Assembly: GCF_000499845.2 (NCBI RefSeq)
Contig: NC_023750.2
Location: 9,693,845 to 9,757,844, forward strand
Reading direction: 5' to 3'
Length of the DNA: 64,000 nt
Source: Phaseolus vulgaris
Lineage: Eukaryota > Streptophyta > Magnoliopsida > Fabales > Fabaceae
The position numbers and the translations under genes are program-made. Shown here in pieces: positions 1 through 10,000 of this stretch (its first letter is position 1; the number at the start of each line of letters is the position of its first letter). The notes under the pieces are model-generated. The model had not been told where the DNA came from. It ran no database searches and saw only the letters and a program-made list of their open reading frames with translations.

Positions 1-32
1 ACGCCACGCACCTCAAGTTATATTACAGTTAA
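1..32 (+). CDS. 3' end of T1 gag-pol (integrase C-terminus), partial
   Basis: The first two bases complete a codon. The following frame reads ATHLKLYYS and then TAA at 30-32. This is the same C-terminal tail as in T2 and T3 (T4 and T5 carry close variants). It is the extreme end of the integrase C-terminal region; the rest of the gene is upstream of the window, so its integrity cannot be judged. Confidence 0.85.
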   Translation, partial: ATHLKLYYS

Positions 33-95
33 GAACTTTGTAAGTAAAAACAAACACGAAGAGTTTTACAATGTTTCTGTTAAAACAGTTTGGAG

Positions 96-146
96 GGGGC
101 ACTCTTTTTTCCCTAAGGAGGGTTTTTAATGAGGCCGCCCAATAAA
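96..146 (+). promoter_or_regulatory. Conserved post-pol hairpin block (T1)
   Basis: Directly after pol, a run of G is followed by CACTC, a T-run, CCCTAAGGAGGG, a second T-run, AATGAGGCC and CCCAATAAAG. CCCT/AGGG can pair around an AAGG loop. A second small palindrome (CTGTT-AA-AACAG) lies just upstream. The block recurs in all five Tat copies, including diverged T5. It contains AATAAA, so it could help RNA 3'-end formation, but its role is unknown. Confidence 0.6.
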
Positions 147-289
147 GAAGAGTTTTCGAAGTTTAAAGTGTTTTAGATTGCATGCTTGTTGTTTTCTGAA
201 AGTTTTGAAGAAAGACCTTGTCACTTATATGTGATTTAAGGCAAGTTAAAGATATATTGCATGCTTTCTAAAAAGTTTCTAAGTCCCCA

Positions 290-750
290 TCGTCTTTCGG
301 CGATTGGCGGCATCAGTTAAAGTTAAAGTCCTCATCGTCTTTCGGCGATCGGAGGCACCAGTTAAAAGACCTCAACGCCCTCGCGTGTCCTGAGGCGAGA
401 TAACGACCTCCTCGCCATCGAGCGAGTGCAGGCGAGAAAGAGTAAAAAGTCCTCAGTGCTTCCAGAGGAGAGAAGATGTAGCCTCTGGGGCAATGTAGAG
501 GCACCAGTAAAAAAGTCCTCAGTGTTTCTGGGGGGGAGAAGATGTAACCCCTGGGGCAATGTAGAGGCACGAGTTAAAGACCTTCTCGCCGATGAACGAG
601 TTCAGGCGAGTTAAAGGCCTTCTCGCCGATGAGCGAGTTCAGGCGAGTTAAAGACCTTCTCGCCGATGAGCGACTTCAGGCGAGTTAAAGACCTGCTCGC
701 CGATGAGCGAGTTCAGGTAAGATAAAATCCTTCTCGTCTCGAACGAGTTC
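290..750 (+). repeat. T1 3'-region minisatellites
   Basis: Imperfect tandem units follow one another. First come two units containing CATCGTCTTTCGGCGAT with their GGAGGCACCAG tails. Two units with GGGGCAATGTAGAGGCAC follow (about 460-570). Then come about five units of roughly 38 bp, each containing CTCGCCGATGAGCGAG (about 574-745). The last motif is itself a short inverted repeat. Copy number and unit type differ in each Tat copy, so this is a fast-changing tract rather than coding sequence. Confidence 0.75.
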
Positions 751-1358
751 AGGTATGGTGTAAAGGGTGGAAGAAGTTTGGAGGGTGGCTAAGGTAGGTT
801 TGAAGAGAACGCCTAGCCACCCGGTCTTTTGTTCTGAAGCTCAGGGAGGTAGAGAAGGATCCGAAAGGCGCCTCTGCCCCCAGATAAAGGAACAAATGCC
901 AAGTTGTGAAGGCAAGAGGAAGCTGATAATCGCCAAGAATCTTTGGCGACCAGCAGAAATTCAAGCAATGGCGAGAAAGTCAAGACCCGTTTTGATAAGG
1001 CAGATCAGATGAGCTGTGTTTTAAGCCATTAGTTGGATTGAAGTTCGTTATTTGAAGAGCGATTTCACGCTAAGGTTCATTACCTTGAGGTAACAAGTTG
1101 TTAGAGTGTTATTGTTCGAAGACTGATGGTTCGAGGCGGATAGTATACAATTGCGATTACGAAGTTACTAAGTTAATTTGTCTAAAGAGGTTTGTGCAAG
1201 GAGGATAAAGTGAACAAGAAGAGAGCATAAAAAGAAATGGAAAATGTCATAGCATAAGTAACACCAGTTCAGAATACATGTACAAGAAAAGAAAGAGCTT
1301 ATTACAAGTAGGTATATCTAAAGGAGAAAGCATAGGAATCGTGGATGGAGGGAAGCAA
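751..1358. other. T1 spacer between minisatellites and opposite-strand gene
   Basis: I see no coding potential or recognised motif. Parts align by eye with 13310-13977 in T2 and 43680-44402 in T4, for example CAGGGAGGTAGAGAAGGATC. It is therefore a shared part of the element and would carry the 3' UTR of the opposite-strand gene. Confidence 0.5.
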
Positions 1359-2821
1359 TCAGTCTTCAGAAGGAACAACCTTCCCGTCCACCACCTCGTT
1401 GTTCAGCGACACCATGGAAAGATCCAAGTCGGGGTACAGGCAGGCGAATTGTTCCCGGGCAACATCGAATCCAGCAGCGAGAATCTGGGCGGAGCTCAGC
1501 TCAAGTTCTTCAATCTGTTTCTTTAGCCCCTCGTTCTGCTGCTTCAGTTCTTCAGCCCCCTCCCGAGCTTGAAGAAGGTCTTCAATAACCTTCTTGGATT
1601 CCGCCTGCGCCTGGGCCAGCTCTGCGGCGACCTTCCCATTTTCCTCTTTGGCCTCGGCGAGTTTGGCCATGGTGTCATCTCTCTCCTTCTCGACTTTCCC
1701 CAAGAAGACCTCCCGATCAGCTGACCTTTTCTCGAGGTTTTTTACCTTGGCGGCGTCTGCTTTGATCAACGCCTCCAGGTCAGCCACTTTGACGCGATAA
1801 GGGACCAGCTTGCTCTCCAGCTCGATCTTCTCTTGAGCTAAGAGCTGCACCTTATGGCGTAGATCGGTGGCCTCCATGCGTGCCTCCCGAAGCTCAATGC
1901 TCATGGCATCCTCCACTCGGGAGTGATCGATCTCCGCGAGCATGAGATTGCAGGATAACTTCTCCGCCTCGATCCTGATTGTGCGATTTTCCTCTTGGAG
2001 CACGAAGATGTCATCCTGGAGCTTCTTGCAGGAACTCTCCACAGCTTTTGAGATGATGGAGGGGAAATCCTCTGCCATCATCTTGAGTTTCGCTGAGAAG
2101 GGTTCCCACACCCTTTTGACCTCAAGGGAGAGGTTTGTCTTTGGAAGCACCGGGGGAGCTTGCTGCTGGTTTTCGCCACCACCTTCTTGAGCTGGCTGTT
2201 GAGTGGGAGCTTCTTGGCGTGGTGGCGACGACGGGGATTCGGTGATGATGATAGGCGAGTTGCAGGCACCTTCACCCCCGCCTGGTGCAGCATCTGCAGT
2301 TGAGGCGTTTGAAGGAGGACCCCCTCCAGCTGATACATAGGGCGTGGAGGCGCTTGGGGGGTTCTCCATAAAGTTGGGCTCGGCAGCCTCAACCACAGGG
2401 AATGCAGCTGCCAAAGGAACTGCTTGGACTGGTGATGCAGGAGCTGGAGGAGGGAGCAGTGTTGGAGGCGGAGCTGGTGTGGAAAGTGGTGTTGATGTTG
2501 GAGGAGGAGGTGGAGCAGGTGGTGAAGAAGGCGCCACCCTTTTCCTCTTGGTGATAAGGCCATCTTCAGTCGCCTCATCGTCTTCTTCGTCATCCTCTTG
2601 GATCACCTGAGGAGTCTTCCTCTTTGGCTTCCTGAGGATGAGCTTCTTGCGCTGTTGGGCGGGCTGGGCCTCTGAAGGAGTTGGGCCTTTAGGGGGCGAT
2701 CTGCCCTGTGCAGCGGCGATCTCCACCACTGAATTTGGCACGGTCTGGGAACCCGACGCCAACCCATGGGCTCGGGCGAGCGCCCTCAGTTCAGCTAGTT
2801 TTCCCTTGCCCAATATACGAT
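1359..2821 (-). CDS. T1 opposite-strand gene, coding exon 2 (coiled-coil protein)
   Basis: This is the second coding exon of a predicted spliced gene running against the retrotransposon. The exon begins at 2821, after a TATGCAG acceptor, and is open to TGA at 1359-1361. It encodes, in order, a KGKLAELRALARAHG helix, a basic patch (RKPKRK), an acidic run (EDDEEDDEATED), KRKR, a long Pro/Ala/Ser-rich stretch and about 200 residues of charged heptad-like coiled coil. A tail with DLDLSMVS and EVVDGK is shared by the other copies and, in diverged form, by T5. Spliced to 3011-3953 the reading frame is 802 codons without a stop, so the T1 copy looks intact. The basic patches could be nuclear localisation signals. 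Function is unknown. Confidence 0.75.
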
Positions 2822-3010
2822 CTGCATAATGCAAAGGTACATGGGTTAGCTCAGAGAGAAAGATAAACACATAAGTCAGTATGCAACAAAAGCAGATAAG
2901 TGGTGCAGAAAATAAAACCAAAGTCTTGTGCACAACAGACAAGACGCCCAGAAACAGTTAGCAGAAGTAACGTCAAGTGTAATGACTTAGACACTGAGGT
3001 GAGCTCTAAC

Positions 3011-3953
3011 CTATGCGAACTTCGAGTTGATCTTCGAAGAACTCGAAGGAGATGAGCGCAGTGGTGAGGAAGGTGATATTGGCGTCCGCCACGCTCTTCC
3101 AGAAGAGGCACAAATCCTTGTCCAAAGCACCCATGCTGTCAGGACTTCTTGGCCTCCTGAAGCTTCCCTTGGCGTCTTTGTTTCCCTTGTTTACCCAGTA
3201 CAAGGGAAACCCGTCGAGCATCGAGGCGTCCTGGTCGTTTGGGCGCACTTGGACAAATTTGCCCTTCCAATCCTTGTAGGATTGCTGGAAGATAAAGAGG
3301 ATCGACCTCCCAGCAATCCCGTTCAGACTCACCCACAGGCGATCTCCCGGGTGTTTGGCTTCAAAAAGGAAAAGAAAAACGTCCACTGACGCTGGTAGCC
3401 CCAGATGCGCGCACATGATTTGGAACGCCCTTACGAACGCCCAGCTGTTGGGGTGAAGCTGGGCGGGGGCAATATCGAGCTCGGTTAGCAGCTCTCGCTC
3501 GAAACGAGTGAAGGGAAGTCGGAGCTTCACCTTCTTGAAAAACGTGGTGTAGAGGAAGCAGAACGACCCGCCACCGCTTGCTTTGTCGTCAGCACAGATC
3601 GGCTCCTCAGGGTGGCAAGGCAGCACGGTCACCTTGCTATCGTGCTCCTTGTGAAAGGAAAGATCCGACTGGTCCCCTTTCCTTAGTCGGAGTACCGCCG
3701 GTTCAGAGTTTATCGAAGACGTTTCTTTCAGCAGTGCCGAGCTGGCCCAAGGGTAAAGTTTTTTATAATCTGGAGTGGGGGCGGAGGCTCCTCCGGCGAC
3801 AGGTGGAGTAGCCTGAGCCAGGTTAGGGCGGGAGGTTGCAGGCCTCTCCGCCTGGGAAGAAGAAGCACCAGGTGCTCGCGGTGGGTTGTGAGCTTGAGAT
3901 GAAGGGTTTCGTGACGAGGGAGGAGGATTTGGGGTGATCTTTGAGCGAGCCAT
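3011..3953 (-). CDS. T1 opposite-strand gene, coding exon 1 (Transposase_28-like domain)
   Basis: The ATG at 3953 lies 8 bp after a TTTGCAG acceptor. The exon ends at 3011 in an ATA-G / GTTAG donor, and the 189-nt phase-1 intron (3010-2822) leads to the coiled-coil exon. The first 80 or so residues are basic and rich in Pro, Ser and Ala. They are followed by a compact domain with FERELLTEL, APAQLHPNSWAFVRAF and DVFLFLFEAKHPGDRLW. This resembles, from memory, the family named 'putative gypsy type transposon' (PF04195). That name reflects where it is found and does not show transposase activity. I recognise no catalytic residues. If the intron is retained, translation stops almost at once after the donor. 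Confidence 0.75.
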
Positions 3954-3961
3954 CGCGGAAA

Positions 3962-4395
3962 CTGCAAAGGAAAAAGAAAAGGAAAGGTGAGCAGGGTTCG
4001 CAGAGGCTGACTCGATCGTGAAAGAAGGGTGAAAAACGAACGAACGAAAGTTCGTTGTAATGGAGACAAAGCCCTAAGTTACGAGAAGGGAGAAACAGAA
4101 GAAACAGCCCACAACGTATGCACCAGACAGTTAATGGATGATGCGAATCGGTTAAAATGCAGGAAAAATCAGCAGAAGAAGTAAAGGGGGTACCTTTTTA
4201 TGATCAGAAGAACAATGAAGGAAGTTGAGGATTCAGGAGGTTGAAGAGCGTCGAGAGTTTTGCAGAAGAAGCTTGAAGTGTTTGAAAAAGCAAAGAAGTG
4301 ATGGAACGGTAGAAGTGAAATGGGTTTAAGGGTTTTTCGAATGGGTTTTGGAAGTGCAAACGACAGTTAAAGGTAACCGTTGATGAAGCCACGTG
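3962..4395 (-). promoter_or_regulatory. T1 opposite-strand promoter, 5' UTR and intron 1
   Basis: Reading on the minus strand: a CACGTG box at 4395-4390, then an AACCCTTAAACCC motif (about 4337-4323) resembling the plant telo-box, then a donor AAAAAG/GTACC at 4194/4193 and an acceptor TTTGCAG at 3962. This predicts a 232-nt intron in the 5' UTR. T2 and T4 have introns of the same length at the same place. Transcription start and splicing are inferred, not observed. Confidence 0.55.
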
Positions 4396-4545
4396 TCGAG
4401 TGATTGGAAGGGTGTTTGGTGGAGCGTAAGGAAAGCAGAAAGTACAACCGCTTGGAATTCTGCGCCAGCGCCACGTAGATCGGTATTGACGTGACTCCTT
4501 TAGTCTTTTTGCTGGACAAGTCTTCGCTTCAGACTGGGGGGCTTG

Positions 4546-5435
4546 TGTACCGCCCTGGTAGTCGGAAGTGATGACGTGGCATCAAGCTATTGTATAGGCG
4601 TGTTGATGGGACGCCTGGCTGGCAGAAGGGAAGGAAGTCGGGGGGCTCGTGTAGTTGCCAGTTATTAAGTTGGCGTGCTCCGATCTCCGACACACCAGAA
4701 TCGGCGGTCACTGGGTTGAAGATGAAGTCGCCAGATGCGAACCCAGGCGACCTCGTGGTTAGAGATCGCCGAAAGTGAGGACATCGCCGAAGATGAAGGC
4801 AGATGGTCATTTCCCAGCTGGCCAGAGGATGAGGTCGGGGGATAGCTTACTTGAGCATATACGGTGAAACAGGTGGTGCAGATCATGAAGGCGGCCGGCG
4901 AGACCACAGGGAAGGTGTGAACGAAGGCACCCGAACTCGCCATCCAGAAGAGATCACGCTCCAAGGCAACTATGCACTGAGTAGTATCATGCATAAGTAA
5001 CTTAGCCAAAGAAGAGTCAGAAGTAGCGCCCAAGTCAAGGATGCTCCAGATGAAGGCACGTGTACAGCTGGATGCGAGCCACGTGTCCAGATGTGTAACT
5101 GCCAGGAGAGAGAAAGTATCCAGGTATATAAGAGTTTCCAACGAACTTTTGAGGTACGCATGCGTTTAGAATTACTTCTTTACAACTGCGAGAACGAGAG
5201 TACACTGAGAGAGAACTGGTTACGGTTCCTTAGAGTTCTTGAGTTTTACTCTTGAGTAATTGGTGGTTCAGTCGCTGCTTTGGGCGTCGGAGCGCGATCG
5301 GCCGCAGCGGCGCCGTTTCGTCTTTTGCAGGTTCTTGAGGTGGATCGTGGTGAAGGACGAAGGCTAACACGACGCATACGTCGATCCAAGTTTGACGAGG
5401 CAAAGCTCCAGCGTTTTGGTCAACAGGCAGGATCA
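4546..5435 (+). repeat. T1 3' LTR
   Basis: This LTR is 890 bp, starting TGTACCG and ending GGCAGGATCA. It is preceded by a G-tract PPT (ACTGGGGGGCTTG). It shares promoter layout with the T2, T3 and T4 LTRs: two CACGTG boxes 23 bp apart (5057-5062, 5080-5085), then TATATAA at 5125-5131. The GATCGGCCGCAGCGGCGCC segment in the downstream R/U5 part is shared by all four copies. Confidence 0.9.
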
Positions 5436-5440
5436 CAAAG

Positions 5441-5618
5441 TTTGGTAAGATTGCCTAAAGGTTGTGCATTGGTTCAAAAACTGATTTTAGGAGCTCTGTG
5501 ATTTCCTGAATACTAGGTGTAATCTGTTCCTTTTAATTCTTGTAGTTGTTTTCTTTCTTTATACTTGAAAGTCTGTAAAACAGTGAAGTCAGAGGATTGT
5601 TTTGATAGTGGTTGTGTG
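5441..5618 (+). repeat. C1: copia-type LTR fragment, left piece
   Basis: This 178-bp sequence lies between the right end of T1 and the left end of T2. Removing T2 with one AAAGG copy joins it smoothly to 18061, giving text typical of the 3' part of legume copia LTRs. The part of C1 before T1 is outside the window. Assignment is from general resemblance only. Confidence 0.5.
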
Positions 5619-5623
5619 AAAGG

Positions 5624-6563
5624 TGTACCGATCAGGTAACCGGAAGTGATGACGTGGCGGCCAGCGATAATGTAGGCGTGTTGAACGGGACACCTGGCTG
5701 ACAGAAGGGAAGTACATCGGGAAGTCTGTGTAGTCGCCAATTGTTGGCTTGGCGTTCTCCGATCTCTAGTATGTATAACCGGCGGTCACCAGGCTTGCGT
5801 CATAGTCGCCGTATGTGAGCTCTAGGAGATCAGGTGGTTAGAGACCGCCGAAAGGGCCACATCGCCGAAAGATCAGGAAGGCTTGCCTAAGGCTTTCAAG
5901 AGGTACAAGTACGGAGGACGAGGTTATCATATGATCACTCCCTAGCCAAAGGTCGGGGCAAGGGAACAGTTTCCCAGAACATGCATGATGTACGAGTGAA
6001 GTAGATCATGATAGCGGCAGGCAAGACCACAGAGAAAGTGTGCATGGTGACACCCCGTACTCGCCACTCAAGGGGTCGCGCTCCAAGGAAGCTGTGCACC
6101 AAGTTACTCCTTGCATGAGTAACTTAGTCAAATAGCTTGAAGAGTAGAAGTGACGCTCAAGTGGAGAGGGATCCAGATGGTGACACGTGTACAGTTAGAT
6201 GTGAGCCACGTGTCCAGAGGTGTAACCGTCAGGAGAGAGAAACGCTCAGGTATATAAGGAACTCTTAACAGACTTTTGAGGTACACTTTCCAGAACACTT
6301 TAGTATGCTTCTTAGTACACTGAGATTCACGGCGCACGGTTCCTTGAGTTTAGATATTCTCTCTGAGTTTTTGGTGATTCCGTCACTGACTTGAGCGTCG
6401 GAGCGCGATCGGCCGCAGCGGCGCCACTCTGTTTCTTTGTTTTCTTCAGGTTCTTGCGAGGAATTGAGACGTGAAGATCGAAGGTTAACGTGGTGCAAAG
6501 CTGATCAAGAGAAGCATCCTTGACGTGGCAAGACTCTTGCACTCAGGTCAACCGGCAGGATCA
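5624..6563 (+). repeat. T2 5' LTR
   Basis: This 940-bp LTR starts TGTACCGATCAGG and ends CCGGCAGGATCA. Promoter features are CACGTG at 6184-6189 and 6207-6212 and TATATAA at 6251-6257. The start site should lie some 25-35 bp after the TATA box. Confidence 0.93.
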
Positions 6564-6565
6564 TC

Positions 6566-6584
6566 AGGCGCCCACCGTGGGGCC
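6566..6584 (+). other. T2 primer binding site
   Basis: Two bases after the LTR lies AGGCGCCCACCGTGGGGCC. T5 has the same site with a canonical first base (TGGCGCC...), so T2 carries a mismatch at the base pairing with the tRNA terminal A. I could not match the full 18 bases to a plant tRNA from memory. Confidence 0.7.
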
Positions 6585-7001
6585 GTGTAAAACGTGTCTC
6601 CCATCCACAACGTGAGTTCTTGAAGTTTCTGCGGTGCTTGTGTGGTTGTGTGCTGGTGCAACCATTCTCGAAGTCTTTCACCGTTTGTTTGAGTTTTTGA
6701 TCGGTAGTTCGAAGTTTTTCACCGTTTGTTTGGGTTTTCGTTCGGTGAATTGAAGTTTCTCACTGTTTGCGCGAGTTTCAATCGGTAAATCGAGGTTTTT
6801 ACCGTTTGTTCGGCGTTTTTTACCGTTCGTGTTGAGTTTGCGAGTTTCTGTGGAGGTTTTTGCATCCGAATCAATCCCGTGCTGTTGTGATTGCGTTCTT
6901 GGAAGTTCTTTGGTGGAAAGAGGTTTTAACCGATTGATTGCTGGATCGATCGTTCTGCTGGTGGAGATTCTGGTCGCTGAAGTTTGATTTGTTGAGCTTT
7001 C
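6585..7001 (+). other. T2 5' untranslated leader
   Basis: This is a G/T-rich leader without an open frame. It contains several imperfect repeats of the form GAAGTTTTTCACCGTTTGTTTG between about 6670 and 6840. Those may belong to packaging or dimerisation signals, which I cannot test. Confidence 0.5.
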
Positions 7002-10000
7002 ATGAGAAAGATGAGAAGTACGCGTTCAAGTCCCGTTGTGCCAACTGCTGAAGAAGGCGCCATGACCATGGCGCAAATGATGGAGATCATGCACGCATTG
7101 CAAGCAAATGTGGAGGCATCGCGCGTAGAGCAGGCAAAGATGCACGAAGATCTGGTCGCCTCCCAGGCCAGAAATGAGGAGCTCAGCAAGGTCACTGAGG
7201 AGTTGCGTCAAGCTCTTCACGAGCAGAGGGGACGCACGACCGTTGAAGAAGTTGCACCATCGTCGCCACCGCGCGTCTTTCCGATGCCGTTTGCTCAGTC
7301 GATCACGGACACGCCGATCCCTGCGAGCGTGGTACCTGTGAAAGCTTCTTTCACCGGCGTGGAGGATCCTGAAGCGCATCTCATTGCGTTCCACACGCAG
7401 ATGATTCTGTCGGGAGGCTCAGATGCAGTTTACTGCAAGATGTTTATGAGCACACTCCAGGGAACAGCTCTGGAATGGTTCATTAGCCTGCCCACGGGTC
7501 ACGTAACCAACTTCCAGCAGTTCTCAAAGCTTTTCGTCGACCAGTATATCGTAAACAAGGCGCCCCCTAGGGTGTCTTACGACTTGTTCGACGTAAGGCA
7601 GTATCAGGGAGAGTCCCTCAGGGACTATCTGAATCGTTTTGGAGCACAGATGGTCCGCTCGCCTGCCAAAGACGAGGAGATGTTGGTATATGCCTTCAAA
7701 AGGGGCGTACAGCCTGGGCCTTTCTGCGAGGCGCTAATTAGGAGCCACCCCGCCACGTTTGCTGAAGTTCTGCGACTTGCTGTGGCCCACATCGCCGACG
7801 AGAGTGAGGTCGCAGAAAAGAGAGGGAGCGTGGCTCCTGCTAGGCCACGGGCCCAGACTAGAATTCAGTCGCAAAGGGTGCTGGAGACGGCGGCGGCTAA
7901 AAAGGATCAAAGGACTCGCCATCCTTACGATCCAAAGAAAAACAAGGGAAGGGGCCCAGGGCGCCCCAGGGAGTTCAATCGCCCGCCAAGGTACAGGTTT
8001 GTCATGGGGTTGGCGGACCTGATCGCCATTCCCAACATAGCTGCCAGGCTTAAGCCGCCTGAGAAGGTCTCGGACAAGGTGTTAGGGCCAAAAGCAAACG
8101 CATGGTGCGAATTTCACCAGAGCTTTGGTCACACCCTTGATTCGTGTTTGGCCCTGGGTTACCAGCTCAACGACTTGGTTAAGAGTGGTTTCTTGAATGA
8201 TTACCTGCTGGACAAGAGAACGGGGCAAGCGTCGAGCTCCCAGCCGGCGAGCGGTGAGGGCCAGCAGCATGAAGTGTCCACGCACGGCGAGATCCACACC
8301 ATCGCTGGAGGTTTCTCGGGTGGTGGATGTACTGCATCACAGAGGAAGAAATATGCAAGGTCTGTGATGGCAGTGGATGTGTTCGAAGATCACTCGCCGG
8401 ATGTGGACATTACGTTCACAAAGGAGGATCTCAGGGACGTTGTGCCTCATGACAACGATCCCATTGTTATCTCGTTGGTCACGGCAGGAAGGAAGGTCCA
8501 CCGGGTACTGGTGGACCAAGGAAGCTCGGCAGATGTAATGTTCTGGCCGACTTTCACCAAGCTACAACTACCCCTTGACCAGTTAAGGCCCTATGGAGGA
8601 TGCTTATATGGGTTCGCTGGCGATCAGGTGGAGGTCAGGGGGTACATTGAGTTGAGAACTACGTTCACAGACGAGGCGGCCTCGAGGATGGAGAAGATCA
8701 AGTACCTCGTCGTGAATGCCCCCTCAGCGTATAACATTCTGTTGGGAAGGCCGACCCTCAACAGAATAGGAGCTGTGCCCTCAACCAGGCACATGAAGGT
8801 TAAGTTGCCATCAATGGAGGGGGTGGTGATCACCATAAGATCTGACCAAAAGGAGGCAAAGAAGTGCTACGAAAATAGCCTCAAGAATAAGAGGTCAGTG
8901 AGCTACATCACCACGACGCCGCCTCCCTGTGTGGAGCCCAGGCCAACAGAGGGGCGAGTTGTTGATGCGGCGATGGAAGTGACCGCCGGAGGCGATGTCG
9001 TCATGGTAGACGCTGAGGTTGAGGGGAAGAACGCCGGTCGGGAAGAAGAAGCGAGAAACCGCCCAGAGGAAGCTAGGGAATCGGGAATCGCCAGGGCGGT
9101 GATTGCCAGGGAAACCAGGTCCAAACCCGTCGAGGAGTGGCTTGAGAGGGAGATTGGGGGCAAGGTCTTCAAGTTGGGAAGATCTTTGGAAGGAGAGCTA
9201 CAAGACCAGATCGCCAAGGTGATAGAAAGGCATATGGATGCTTTTGCATGGTCTGCTTCAGACATGCCGGGAATCGACCCCGATTTCTTGTGTCACCACC
9301 TAGCAATGGACACACAGGTCAGACCAGTACGACAGAGGAGAAGAAAGTTCAATGAGGAAAGGAGACAGGCGATTAGGGATGAAACGCAAAAGCTCCTCGC
9401 CGCAGGCCATATCAGGGAGGTCCAGTACCCTGAGTGGTTAGCTAATGTCGTGCTGGTAAAGAAGAGCAACGGGAAGTGGCGCATGTGCGTCGACTTCATG
9501 GACCTAAACAAGTCTTGTCCAAAGGATTCATACCCTTTGCCAAGCATAGACGCCCTGGTCGACAGTGCAGCAGGGTGCAAGTTGTTGAGCTTTCTGGACG
9601 CCTTCTCAGGGTACAATCAGATAAAGATGCATCCTATGGATGAAGAGAAGACCGCCTTCATGACTGAGAGATCATGCTACTGCTACAAGGTGATACCCTT
9701 CGGGCTGAAGAATGCGAGGGCCACGTATCAAAGGTTGATGGATAAGGTACTTGCACCGATGCTGGGAAGGAATGTGCAAGCGTACGTAGATGATATGGTC
9801 GTGACTTCGCTAGAGAAAAGCAAGCACATCTCGGATCTGGAGGAGTTGTTCACCACAATCGCTAAGTACAAGTTGAAGCTGAATCCCGAGAAGTGCATTT
9901 TTGGCGTGGAGGCGGGAAAATTACTGGGTTTCCTCTTGACTGAGAGAGGGATCGAGGTGAATCCTGATAAGTGTGTCTGGACGAAGGAATGTGAAGAAGC

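Larger units (their letters stand above)
1..5435 (+). mobile_element. T1: Tat-lineage Ty3/gypsy LTR retrotransposon, 3' part
   Basis: The window opens in the last codons of a pol gene that matches the pol ends at 12293 and 42985. It then runs through the hairpin block, minisatellites, the opposite-strand gene and a complete 3' LTR ending at 5435. The next five bases (5436-5440, CAAAG) should be the right target-site duplication; the left copy lies outside the window. T1 sits in the same copia-type LTR as T2, only 178 bp from it. The Tat assignment rests on T1 sharing its whole 3' half with T2 and T4, and on T2 carrying the second, archaeal-type RNase H typical of that lineage. Confidence 0.9.

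Noticed and set aside
1278..2829. Plus-strand frames across the antisense coiled-coil exon (also 14056-14773, 44443-45597)
   Set aside because: They mirror the minus-strand exon: low-complexity Ser/Phe-rich text, not conserved in boundaries between copies.
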